A model generated the notes under the pieces. That model worked only from the letters and a program-made list of their open reading frames with translations, was not told where the DNA came from and did no database searches. From assembly GCA_900548315.1 (NCBI GenBank), contig URJU01000028.1, positions 1 to 16,942 of the forward strand: a DNA stretch of 16,942 bases, in the 5' to 3' direction. The stretch is from an uncultured Coprococcus sp. (GTDB lineage: Bacteria > Bacillota > Clostridia > Lachnospirales > Lachnospiraceae). This document shows, piece by piece, positions 7,022 to 14,345 of this stretch (position 1 is the first letter of the stretch; the number at the start of each line of letters is the position of its first letter). The position numbers and the translations under genes are program-made.

Positions 7022-7993
7022 ATGGCAGACAAATATATATATGCGGTAGCCAGGATCAGGGCACTTGAGATGTCCTTGATGAGTCAGGCGGCCATGGAAC
7101 AGCTCATAGCCACGGATTCCTACAAAAAGGCTGTTCAGTTCATCACGGAGAAGGGATGGGGAGACAGAGACAGAACTGGCATGAATGCTGATGACATACT
7201 CAAGACAGAGACAGAAAAGACTTGGTCTGCTGTAGCTGAGATGGTTGATGATATGTCGGTGTTTGATGTCATAAGAATCCCGGATCTGTACCACAATCTC
7301 AAGGCTGCGATAAAGACTGTGGTTGCGGGAGAGACCCCTGCTCATGTATTCTTTGACAATGCCGAGATAGATGGTCAGCGTATGCTGGACATCGTCAGAG
7401 ATAAGGCTTGGGACAGACTTCCGGAACACATGAGAGGCTGTGCGAGGGAAGCGTGGGATTGTATGGCGCAGGCAGGAGACGGTCAGATGTGCGATGCTGT
7501 GATTGACAGGGGAACGCTTATGGCTATCATGCAGGCTGCTAAAAAAGCTGACGACAGTCTGCTTAAGGATTATGCAGAGACTTCGGTTGCTGTGGCGGAT
7601 ATCAAGATTGCTGTGAGATCCATGAAGACGGGAAAGAACAGGGATTTCATGAAGAGGGCTATGGCACCTTGCGATACTTTGGATGTTGACAGACTGATAA
7701 CAGCAGCAGTGGCAGGCATGGAGGAGATAGAGAGATATCTTGTTGACACTGCGTATGCCGGGGGCGCGGAGGCACTTTCCAAGTCGGCATCGGCATTTGA
7801 ACGGTGGTGTGACAATCATATCATAGAAACCATAAAGCCTCAGAAGTACAACCCATTTACGGTGGGACCGATAGTGGCGTACATTCTGGCGAGGCTCAAC
7901 GAGATAAAGACAGTCAGGATCATATTGACATGCAAGCTGAACCGGCTTCCGGAGGAGGCTATCAGGGAAAGGGTAAGGGAGATGTATGTATAA
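7022..7993 (+). CDS. ntpC: V-type ATP synthase subunit C (NtpC)
   Basis: Socket subunit that joins the rotor shaft (D/F) to the membrane K ring. The 323 residues are mainly helical and fit the subunit C/d family, usually a little longer. The opening YIYAVARIRALEMSLM and the closing block VGPIVAYILARLNEIKTVRIIL with its REMYV tail are characteristic; the latter is the best conserved part of the family. GGAGG seven bases before ATG 7022 sets the start. The last eight bases overlap ntpG, which suggests coupled translation of C with subunit F, its partner in the complex. Confidence 0.93.
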   Translation: MADKYIYAVARIRALEMSLMSQAAMEQLIATDSYKKAVQFITEKGWGDRDRTGMNADDILKTETEKTWSAVAEMVDDMSVFDVIRIPDLYHNLKAAIKTVVAGETPAHVFFDNAEIDGQRMLDIVRDKAWDRLPEHMRGCAREAWDCMAQAGDGQMCDAVIDRGTLMAIMQAAKKADDSLLKDYAETSVAVADIKIAVRSMKTGKNRDFMKRAMAPCDTLDVDRLITAAVAGMEEIERYLVDTAYAGGAEALSKSASAFERWCDNHIIETIKPQKYNPFTVGPIVAYILARLNEIKTVRIILTCKLNRLPEEAIRERVREMYV

Positions 7994-8306
7994 GATAGCT
8001 GTTATGGGCGATTATGACAGTATATACGGATTTGCAACTCTGGGCCTGGATACATTTCCTGTAGATGATCCGGAGTATGGGGTTACGCTGCTGAAAAGGC
8101 TGGCGGAGGACAATTATGCAGTCATATATATGACCGAGGCACTGGCTTCGGATCTCAATAAAGAGATAGACAGATACAGAGAGGTTATGAAACCAGCGAT
8201 CATTCTCATACCGGGGATATCAGGCAATACAGGGGCTGGAATAGCGGGAGTAAAGAAATCCGTTGAGCAGGCTGTAGGCTCGGACATATTATTTAATGAA
8301 GAATGA
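7986..8306 (+). CDS. ntpG: V-type ATP synthase subunit F (NtpG)
   Basis: Small rotor subunit of 106 residues that binds the D shaft at the base of the head. It starts MYKIAVMGDYDSIYGFATLGL, the family pattern of a first beta strand followed by the (G)D-x-D/S-x-x-GF loop, and has the later IILIPGISG strand-loop. ATG 7986 overlaps the ntpC stop by eight bases in another frame, so ribosomes finishing C can restart here. The GGGAG just upstream lies inside ntpC. It is followed by a 111-nt gap with a large hairpin before ntpA. Confidence 0.93.
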   Translation: MYKIAVMGDYDSIYGFATLGLDTFPVDDPEYGVTLLKRLAEDNYAVIYMTEALASDLNKEIDRYREVMKPAIILIPGISGNTGAGIAGVKKSVEQAVGSDILFNEE

Positions 8307-8334
8307 TTAGAAAATAATGGTGAAACGAGCGGAT

Positions 8335-8380
8335 ATAGGTAATTGCGAAATCGGTATAATACGATTTTGCAATTATCTAT
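8335..8380 (+). promoter_or_regulatory. Long hairpin between ntpG and ntpA
   Basis: The arms 8335-8353 and 8362-8380 pair over all 19 positions with only two G-U pairs, around an 8-nt loop (GTATAATA). No T run follows, so it is not a standard terminator. It sits 28 bases after the ntpG stop and 37 before ntpA. It contains the 7-mer pair GCGAAAT/ATTTTGC that also occurs in the hairpin after ntpB. A role in RNA cleavage or stability is possible but inferred. Confidence 0.7.
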
Positions 8381-8417
8381 GGAGCGAGTGAGTATAGAAG
8401 GGAGCGTGAGCTGTTAA

Positions 8418-10181
8418 GTGGCTACAGGAAAGATTAAAAAAGTCGCCGGACCACTGGTCATCGCAGAGGGCATGCGTGATGCAAATATGTACGACGTTGT
8501 GCGAGTAAGTGAGAGCAGACTTATCGGTGAGATCATAGAGATGCATGGAGATCAGGCATCAGTTCAGGTATATGAGGAAACGTCGGGACTTGCACCGGGG
8601 GCACCGGTCGAGTCAACGGGAATGCCTCTGTCAGTTGAGCTGGGACCGGGACTTATAAGCAGTATATACGATGGAATCCAGAGACCGCTGGATGACATCA
8701 TGAAGATATGTGGCAATAACCTGAAACGAGGAGTTGAAGTTCCATCGCTGAAGAGAGATGTCAAGTGGACATTTGTTCCGACGGCAAAGGTTGGCGATAA
8801 GGTGTCGGCAGGCGATGTGATAGGAACAGTTCAGGAGACGGTGGTTGTCACACAGAAGATCATGGTGCCTTATGGCGTGACAGGAACGATCAAAGAGATA
8901 AAAGCAGGAGACTTCACAGTCGAGGAGATTGTGTGTGTGGTTGAGACAGACAAGGGTGACAGGGAGCTGACACTCATGCAGAAGTGGCCTGTCCGTAAGG
9001 GGCGTCCATATCAGGAGAAGATACCACCAGTTATGCCTCTTATCACAGGACAGAGAGTTGTAGATACATTCTTCCCTATAGCGAAGGGCGGTGTGGCTGC
9101 GGTTCCCGGACCTTTCGGAAGCGGCAAGACAGTCATCCAGCATCAGCTTGCAAAGTGGGCTGAGGCGGATATCGTTGTCTACATCGGATGCGGAGAGCGT
9201 GGAAACGAGATGACAGATGTTCTGAACGAGTTCCCAGAGCTGAAGGATCCGAAGACAGGACATTCACTTATGCAGAGAACAGTCCTCATAGCCAACACAT
9301 CGGATATGCCGGTTGCGGCCAGAGAGGCATCTATATATACAGGTATAACTATAGCTGAGTATTTCCGTGATATGGGTTACTCGGTGGCACTCATGGCGGA
9401 TTCCACATCCCGTTGGGCTGAGGCACTCAGAGAGATGTCAGGACGTCTGCAGGAGATGCCTGGTGAGGAGGGTTATCCTGCTTACCTCGGTTCAAGACTT
9501 GCGCAGTTCTACGAGAGAGCCGGAATGGTCAAAACTTTGGGCAGTGAGGGAAGAACCGGTGCGCTGTCAGTTATCGGTGCGGTATCACCTCCTGGCGGAG
9601 ATATTTCCGAGCCAGTTTCGCAGGCAACACTTCGAATAGTCAAGGTGTTCTGGGGACTGGATTCATCGCTTGCGTACAAGAGACATTTCCCTGCCATCAA
9701 CTGGCTGACCTCATACTCTCTGTATGTGGACAATATGGGCAAATGGTTCGAGGAAAATGTAAATGAAAAGTTCATGGTCGACAGACAGAAGATGATGACC
9801 CTGCTTCAGGAGGAGGCAGAGCTCGATGAGATCGTTAAGATGGTAGGTATGGATGCCCTTTCAGCGGGAGACCGGCTGAAGATGGAGGCGGCGAGATCCA
9901 TCAGAGAGGATTTTCTTCACCAGAACTCATTCCATGATGTGGACACATACACACCGCTTCACAAGCAGTTTTTGATGATGGAGCTCATCATGGCATTTTA
10001 TGAGGAGTCGGCGCAGGCCCTTGCCGGTGGAGCAAGCATAAGAAATATTCTGAATATGCCGATTAGAGAAAAGATCGGACGATTCAAATATGTGCTTCCT
10101 GAGAATGTGGATGAAGAGTACGAGAAGATATCTAAGGAGCTTGACAAAGAGCTTCAGGAAGCTATAGAGAAGGAGGACTAA
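8418..10181 (+). CDS. ntpA: V-type ATP synthase catalytic subunit A (NtpA)
   Basis: Catalytic nucleotide-binding subunit, three copies per head, 587 residues as usual. Domains in order: N-terminal beta barrel (about 1-75), the A-subunit bulge insert (about 110-200), the ATPase core and a helical C-terminal domain. The P-loop GPFGSGKT spans 231-238, the catalytic Glu is in GCGERGNEM (E260), and the Walker B Asp is in VALMADSTSRW (D328). The start is GTG: an in-frame TAA lies directly before it (TAAGTG), so no earlier start is possible, and MATGKIKKVAGPLV is the right N terminus. The nearest ribosome site, AAGGGAG at 8398-8404, is 13 bases away, longer than ideal. ntpB follows after four bases. 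Confidence 0.97.
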   Translation: MATGKIKKVAGPLVIAEGMRDANMYDVVRVSESRLIGEIIEMHGDQASVQVYEETSGLAPGAPVESTGMPLSVELGPGLISSIYDGIQRPLDDIMKICGNNLKRGVEVPSLKRDVKWTFVPTAKVGDKVSAGDVIGTVQETVVVTQKIMVPYGVTGTIKEIKAGDFTVEEIVCVVETDKGDRELTLMQKWPVRKGRPYQEKIPPVMPLITGQRVVDTFFPIAKGGVAAVPGPFGSGKTVIQHQLAKWAEADIVVYIGCGERGNEMTDVLNEFPELKDPKTGHSLMQRTVLIANTSDMPVAAREASIYTGITIAEYFRDMGYSVALMADSTSRWAEALREMSGRLQEMPGEEGYPAYLGSRLAQFYERAGMVKTLGSEGRTGALSVIGAVSPPGGDISEPVSQATLRIVKVFWGLDSSLAYKRHFPAINWLTSYSLYVDNMGKWFEENVNEKFMVDRQKMMTLLQEEAELDEIVKMVGMDALSAGDRLKMEAARSIREDFLHQNSFHDVDTYTPLHKQFLMMELIMAFYEESAQALAGGASIRNILNMPIREKIGRFKYVLPENVDEEYEKISKELDKELQEAIEKED

Positions 10182-10185
10182 GACT

Positions 10186-11556
10186 ATGCCAAAGGAATAT
10201 AGAACGATACAGGAAGTTGCTGGTCCTCTGATGCTGGTGCACGGAGTTGAGAATGTAGCTTATGATGAGTTGGGTGAGATCGAGCTGGCGGACGGCGAGA
10301 TCAGACGATGCAAGGTCCTTGAGATAAATGGTGAGGACGCCCTGGTACAGCTCTTTGAGAATTCAACAGGTATCAACCTTTCAAACAGCAAGGTAAGATT
10401 CCTTGGAAGGAGTATGGAGCTCGGCGTATCAGAAGATATGCTTGGCCGTGTATTTGACGGACTTGGAAGACCTATAGATGGCGGTCCTGAGATACTTCCA
10501 GATGAGAGAAGAGATATCAACGGTCTGCCGATGAACCCGGCTGCCAGGAACTATCCGTCTGAGTTTATTCAGACAGGCATATCAGCCATAGATGGACTGA
10601 ACACACTGGTAAGAGGACAGAAACTGCCTATATTCTCGGCTTCAGGACTTCCGCACAGCCAGCTTGCAGCCCAGATAGCAAGACAGGCGAAGGTGCGCGG
10701 AACAGATGAGCCATTTGCCGTTGTATTTGCAGCCATGGGTATCACATTTGAGGAGGCAAACTTCTTCACAGAGAGTTTCAAGGAAACTGGTGCTATAGAC
10801 AGAACAGTCCTCTTCATCAACCTGGCAAATGATCCAGCGGTTGAGCGTATCGCCACACCTAGAATGGCACTTACCGCCGCTGAGTATCTTGCATTTGAGA
10901 AGAACATGCACGTTCTGGTAATCCTCACGGATATCACGAACTATGCGGATGCGCTTCGTGAGGTATCAGCTGCAAGAAAAGAGGTTCCGGGACGTCGTGG
11001 TTATCCTGGATACATGTACACTGACCTGGCAACTCTGTACGAGAGAGCCGGAAGACAGAAGGGTAAGAATGGAAGTATCACCATGATACCGATCCTGACC
11101 ATGCCGGAGGATGACAAGACTCATCCTATACCAGACCTTACGGGATATATCACAGAGGGACAGATCATTCTCTCAAGAGAGCTGTACAGAAAGGGAATCA
11201 CACCGCCTATCGATGTACTTCCATCATTGTCCAGACTTAAGGATAAGGGAACCGGTGAGGGCAAGACCAGAGGAGATCACGCCAGCACTATGAACCAGTT
11301 ATTTGCTGCTTATTCAAGAGGAAAGGATGCCAAGGAGCTCATGACTATCCTGGGTGAGTCGGCACTTTCGGATATAGATATCATATATGCAAAGTTTGCA
11401 GAGGCGTTTGAGAAGGAGTATGTATCCCAGGGGTACGGCACCGACAGAAGTATTGAGGAGACACTTGCAATCGGCTGGAAACTTCTCTCCATTCTTCCTA
11501 GAGGCGAGCTGAAACGTATCGACGACAAGTGGCTTGACATGTATTACGGAAAGTAG
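10186..11556 (+). CDS. ntpB: V-type ATP synthase non-catalytic subunit B (NtpB)
   Basis: Alternates with subunit A in the hexameric head and contributes to the catalytic sites, 456 residues as usual. In place of a P-loop it has SASGLPHSQL (151-160), the normal B-subunit variant, so this is not a lesion. The arginine finger is visible in PSLSRLKDKG (R350, the same number as in E. hirae NtpB). The core has ITDITNYADALREVSAARKE and the RRGYPGYMYTDLATLYERAGR block. AAGGAGG lies at the end of ntpA about nine bases before ATG, and the genes are four bases apart, consistent with matched 3:3 synthesis. A hairpin follows seven bases after the stop. Confidence 0.97.
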   Translation: MPKEYRTIQEVAGPLMLVHGVENVAYDELGEIELADGEIRRCKVLEINGEDALVQLFENSTGINLSNSKVRFLGRSMELGVSEDMLGRVFDGLGRPIDGGPEILPDERRDINGLPMNPAARNYPSEFIQTGISAIDGLNTLVRGQKLPIFSASGLPHSQLAAQIARQAKVRGTDEPFAVVFAAMGITFEEANFFTESFKETGAIDRTVLFINLANDPAVERIATPRMALTAAEYLAFEKNMHVLVILTDITNYADALREVSAARKEVPGRRGYPGYMYTDLATLYERAGRQKGKNGSITMIPILTMPEDDKTHPIPDLTGYITEGQIILSRELYRKGITPPIDVLPSLSRLKDKGTGEGKTRGDHASTMNQLFAAYSRGKDAKELMTILGESALSDIDIIYAKFAEAFEKEYVSQGYGTDRSIEETLAIGWKLLSILPRGELKRIDDKWLDMYYGK

Positions 11557-11562
11557 TGGGTA

Positions 11563-11615
11563 GGCAATTTTGCGGGAAGATTGCTATATATTTAAAGCAT
11601 TCGTGCGAAATTGCC
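11563..11615 (+). promoter_or_regulatory. Hairpin between ntpB and ntpD
   Basis: GGCAATTTTGC (11563-11573) pairs fully with GCGAAATTGCC (11605-11615, one G-U). Inside, GATTGCT and AGCATTC extend the stem with one mismatch beyond an internal loop, leaving an AU-rich tip. It begins seven bases after the ntpB stop and has no T run. It shares GCGAAAT/ATTTTGC, with the same wobble position, with the hairpin before ntpA, but with the arms in the opposite order. Confidence 0.62.
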
Positions 11616-11684
11616 ATATACACGTTGTCTTTGTAATACATGTCAAGTAGCTTGAAAATATATTTGGAAGAAAGGAGAAGACAG

Positions 11685-12359
11685 ATGGCTAATGTTGTGG
11701 TTAATCCAACCAGAATGGAGCTGACAAGGCTTAAGAAGAAGCTGGTCACGGCGTCCAGAGGCCATAAGCTCCTTAAGGATAAGCGAGATGAGCTGATGAG
11801 GCAGTTCCTTGACATGGCAAGAGAGAATATGGAACTGAGAAAAAAGGTCGAGGCTGGCATCAAAGCTGCCAATACAGGCTTTGTAATAGCGAAGGCGGGT
11901 ATGAATGAGCAGACGTTGAGTACGGCGCTCATGGCTCCGAAGCAGGAGGTGCGGATCGCCCTTGGCGGCAGGAATGTAATGAGTGTTGACATTCCGGTGT
12001 ACGACTATAAGACGAAAAGCGCAAATTCAAATGACATATATTCATATGGATTTGCATTTACATCCGGAGAGCTGGACGATGCAGTGAAGTCCCTCTCGGA
12101 CATACTTCCTGATATGCTGAGACTGGCGGAGGTTGAGAAGTCCTGCCAGATGCTTGCAGCGGAGATAGAGAAGACCCGCAGACGCGTAAATGCTCTTGAG
12201 CATGTCATTATCCCGGAGACCCGGGAGGGTATAAAGTATATAAGCATGAAACTTGATGAGAATGAGAGAAGCACCCAGGTCAGACTTATGAAGGTCAAGG
12301 ACATGATGCTGGAGGAGGCTCATCACTACAAAGAGCATCAGTTTGAGCATGCGCAGTAA
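11685..12359 (+). CDS. ntpD: V-type ATP synthase central-shaft subunit D (NtpD)
   Basis: Rotor shaft that turns inside the A3B3 head and passes torque to subunits F and C. The 224 residues are long antiparallel helices at both ends with a short middle region. The start MANVVVNPTRMELTRLKKKL is the diagnostic family beginning (NPTRMELxxLKKRL). The C-terminal helix includes RRVNALEHVIIPETREGIKYI, also characteristic. AAGGAG seven bases before ATG 11685 sets the start. An ATG at 11640 in frame would add 15 residues lying over that ribosome site and is not favoured. This is the last gene of the operon. E. hirae ntpH and ntpJ equivalents are absent, and a terminator follows 27 bases later. Confidence 0.95.
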   Translation: MANVVVNPTRMELTRLKKKLVTASRGHKLLKDKRDELMRQFLDMARENMELRKKVEAGIKAANTGFVIAKAGMNEQTLSTALMAPKQEVRIALGGRNVMSVDIPVYDYKTKSANSNDIYSYGFAFTSGELDDAVKSLSDILPDMLRLAEVEKSCQMLAAEIEKTRRRVNALEHVIIPETREGIKYISMKLDENERSTQVRLMKVKDMMLEEAHHYKEHQFEHAQ

Positions 12360-12386
12360 ACAGAATGAGGACAAAAGTTTTGATAA

Positions 12387-12437
12387 AAACCGTCCACACT
12401 CAGATAAATAAAGGGGTGTGGGCGGTTTGATCTTTTT
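12387..12437. terminator. Two-way terminator after ntpD
   Basis: AAACCGTCCACACTC pairs with GGGTGTGGGCGGTTT (two G-U pairs) around an AU-rich loop. Plus-strand RNA continues GATCTTTTTG; minus-strand RNA has GGTTTTTATC. It can end both ntpD and a convergent minus-strand gene, which fits the LacI relic at 12451. Confidence 0.85.
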
Positions 12438-12450
12438 GTTGAATATTGAA

Positions 12451-12567
12451 TTAGTCGGTTGTATCCCTTCGCAGAAGAACTGGCGTGATCTTCTTGTGGA
12501 CGGGAACTGTGCTTATATGTGGTTTCCTTTTCTTGCGTTCGTCCATTTCATTTACCAAAAGCCAGAC
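12451..12567 (-). pseudogene. Relic: C-terminal tail of a LacI-family regulator
   Basis: On the minus strand about 38 codons end at TAA 12451-12453. They read VWLLVNEMDERKKRKPH, then STVPVHKKITPVLLRRDTTD. This follows the closing pattern of LacI/GalR repressors: a helix of the AVxLLxxxI type, a basic turn, then the xxPxxLxxRxTT end. No DNA-binding domain, start codon or ribosome site is present. Upstream, the strand is antisense to the ABC relic, so about 300 residues of a normal LacI protein are missing. The tail faces the shared terminator at 12387, the right place for the 3' end of such a gene. Recognition is by pattern only; a small unknown protein starting at ATG 12546 is the alternative. 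Confidence 0.5.
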
Positions 12568-12568
12568 T

Positions 12569-12679
12569 GTTGCAAGAGTATCAAAGTATGAGATAAGCCA
12601 GATAGGCGACAAGGTTTCGTTCGTATTCATGCCACATAAGCTGCACTTCTTTGACAGCACAACCGAAAAAACAATCTAA
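12569..12679 (+). pseudogene. Relic: C-terminal tail of a sugar ABC-transporter ATPase (MsmK/UgpC type)
   Basis: Thirty-six codons and a TAA read VARVSKYEISQIGDKV, then SFVFMPHKLHFFDSTTEKTI. This closely follows the last strands of the C-terminal regulatory (TOBE) domain of MalK/MsmX/UgpC ATPases, typically xARVSxxxxxxxGDxVxxxFxxxKxHxFDxxTEKxI. The nucleotide-binding domain and most of the regulatory domain are absent, with no start or ribosome site, so it cannot make a working protein. It lies directly upstream of the GH32 gene in the same direction, as expected if that gene once ended an ABC uptake operon. The break with the LacI relic is near 12567. Confidence 0.6.
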
Positions 12680-12680
12680 T
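12651..12680 (+). promoter_or_regulatory. Possible promoter for the GH32 gene inside the ABC relic
   Basis: TTGACA (12651-12656) and TCTAAT (12675-12680, five of six to consensus) are 18 bases apart. Start would be near 12687, directly at the AAGGAGG ribosome site (12688-12694), leaving a very short leader. The box lies within the relic codons for FFDST...TI. Plausible but unproven. Confidence 0.35.
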
Positions 12681-12701
12681 CAAGCAGAAGGAGGACATAT
12701 T

Positions 12702-14159
12702 ATGTACACATGCCAGAAGGCAGATGAATATATAAAAAAGAACAGAGTAGACAGAGCAGACAAGCCGGAGTTTCACCTCACAACTCCGGTGGGCTGGTTA
12801 AACGATCCAAATGGGTTTTCCATATATGGAGGAAAGGCACATTTGTTTTACCAGTTCCATCCATACAGTACAGAGTGGGGACCGATGCACTGGGGACACT
12901 CCAGTTCAAAGGATTTCATAAAGTGGGAAGAGCTTCCAACTGCGCTGGCGCCAGACTCGGAATTTGATTCATTTGGGTGCTTTTCAGGAACTGCTATAGA
13001 GAATGACGGGAAGCATGTATTGTTCTATACAGGAGTAGTTGAGGAAAAACTGGCTGATGGAACTAAGAATGTTATACAAAACCAATGTATGGCTGTAGGT
13101 GATGGAATTAGTTATGAAAAAATATCCGGCAATCCTGTTGTTGATGGGAAGATCATGCCAGAGGAATGCAGCCGTGCTGATTTCAGAGATCCGAAGGTCT
13201 GGAAGGATGAGGACGGCAGGTACTATATGCTGGCTGGAAACCGGACATATGATGGAATCCCTCAGGTTGTACTGTTCTCTTCAGATGATATGTACAACTG
13301 GAAATTTGAATCAGTATTTGCAAAGGATGAAACAGGCAGATTTGGCGCAGTATGGGAGTGCCCAGACTATTTTGAGATGGATGGACATAATGTGCTTATA
13401 GTATCCCCACAGGACATGTCAGCAGATGGAGAGTTTCACAATGGAAATAATGTGGTATTCTTCACAGGCGATGTGGATGAAGAGAGACATATTTTCAAGT
13501 ATGAAAAAGCGGTATCTGTGGACAGTGGATTTGATTTTTATGCACCGCAGACTATAAGAACACCTGATGGACGAAGAGTTATGATTGGCTGGATGCAGTC
13601 TTGGGACAGCGTAAATACACTGCCACGTGGACAGAAGTGGGCATGTATGATGTCAGTTCCTAGAGAGCTAATGATCTCTGACGGCAAGCTGATCCAGACT
13701 CCGGTCAGAGAGCTTTGTATATACAGGCAGAACAAGCTGGTAGTTAAAGATACTTTGAGTGGTGAGAAGACATATGAAGGCATTAACGGCAGAGTTATCG
13801 ATATGACAGTTGATATAAAGAAAGCTGACTGCGGACATTTTACAATGCGCTTTGCAAAGGATGAGATTCATGAAACTAATGTCAGCTATACCCCGGGAAC
13901 ACAAATGCTTGAGATAGATAGAACGTTTGCGGGATGGATACGTGATACAAACTGTGTGCGCAAGGTCAAAATCAAGAATGGCAATGGTCTTTCAAAAATG
14001 AGAATAGTGATGGATTGGAATTCCATAGAGATATTTGTAAATGATGGAGAACAAGTGCTGTCTACAGTTATATATACACCGCGCAATGCTCAGGATATTG
14101 TATTTGAAACTGACGGATGTGTGGAACTTGAGGTGGAGAAATACGATCTGAACATATAA
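12702..14159 (+). CDS. GH32 beta-fructofuranosidase / sucrose-6-phosphate hydrolase
   Basis: Hydrolyses terminal beta-fructosyl bonds of sucrose, sucrose 6-phosphate or fructo-oligosaccharides. The 485 residues have no signal peptide, so it acts inside the cell on imported sugar. The five-bladed propeller holds the three GH32 catalytic residues: nucleophile Asp in WLNDPNG (D35), transition-state Asp in FRDPK (D163), and acid/base Glu in WECPDYF (E219). Further blocks are FYQFHPYSTEWGPMHWGH and GCFSGTA. A beta-sandwich with NSIEIFVNDGE near the end closes it, so the gene is full length. AAGGAGG eight bases before ATG 12702 sets the start; a TTG at 12651 in frame is inside the ABC relic. The adjacent relics suggest the substrate once came in unphosphorylated through an ABC transporter, favouring fructosidase over the phosphate form. 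No PTS gene is nearby. Confidence 0.92.
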   Translation: MYTCQKADEYIKKNRVDRADKPEFHLTTPVGWLNDPNGFSIYGGKAHLFYQFHPYSTEWGPMHWGHSSSKDFIKWEELPTALAPDSEFDSFGCFSGTAIENDGKHVLFYTGVVEEKLADGTKNVIQNQCMAVGDGISYEKISGNPVVDGKIMPEECSRADFRDPKVWKDEDGRYYMLAGNRTYDGIPQVVLFSSDDMYNWKFESVFAKDETGRFGAVWECPDYFEMDGHNVLIVSPQDMSADGEFHNGNNVVFFTGDVDEERHIFKYEKAVSVDSGFDFYAPQTIRTPDGRRVMIGWMQSWDSVNTLPRGQKWACMMSVPRELMISDGKLIQTPVRELCIYRQNKLVVKDTLSGEKTYEGINGRVIDMTVDIKKADCGHFTMRFAKDEIHETNVSYTPGTQMLEIDRTFAGWIRDTNCVRKVKIKNGNGLSKMRIVMDWNSIEIFVNDGEQVLSTVIYTPRNAQDIVFETDGCVELEVEKYDLNI

Positions 14160-14201
14160 GTCATATGCTCTGATTGATCAAAATTTGAAAGAAGTCTTAA
14201 T

Positions 14202-14273
14202 ATGTGTAAATATGATGTGGCTGCAATTGCTCCTTTAAGTGCAGATTTTGCAATAAAATTCTTGAAAACCTAA
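14202..14273 (+). other. Short open frame, possible N-terminal scrap of a sugar kinase
   Basis: ATG 14202 opens 23 codons ending at TAA 14271. The beginning, MCKYDVAAIAPLSADF, looks like the first strand of PfkB-family sugar kinases (typically xYDVxAIGxLxxDF), and a fructokinase would suit its place after GH32. The sequence stops where the family would continue, and the ribosome site is poor. It may be a relic of a kinase gene or chance. Confidence 0.2.
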
Positions 14274-14285
14274 ATACATGTGATA

Positions 14286-14345
14286 AAAATACCAGCTTGC
14301 AAAGATTAGAAAAAACATCTGATTTTGCAGACTGGTATTTTGTTT
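14286..14345 (+). terminator. Intrinsic terminator downstream of GH32
   Basis: AAAATACCAG (14286-14295) pairs with CTGGTATTTT (14332-14341). After a 2-base internal mismatch, TGCAAA pairs with TTTTGCA. The stem ends in TATTTTGTTT. It lies about 125 bases after the GH32 stop with no other gene between them that I can support. Confidence 0.7.

Noticed and set aside
6713..7819. Minus-strand open frame of 368 residues
   Set aside because: Antisense to ntpE and ntpC, rich in Ser/His/Cys/Arg with no recognisable motif; both plus genes are clear.
8631..9263. Minus-strand open frame of 210 residues
   Set aside because: Antisense to ntpA across its P-loop region; composition typical of a shadow frame.
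10636..10665. Subunit B lacking a P-loop
   Set aside because: The SASGLPHSQL replacement is normal for non-catalytic B subunits, so it is not a mutation.
12438..12701. Catabolite (cre) or LacI operator before GH32
   Set aside because: I looked for a cre-like palindrome in the gap and saw none; the original control region seems to be deleted.
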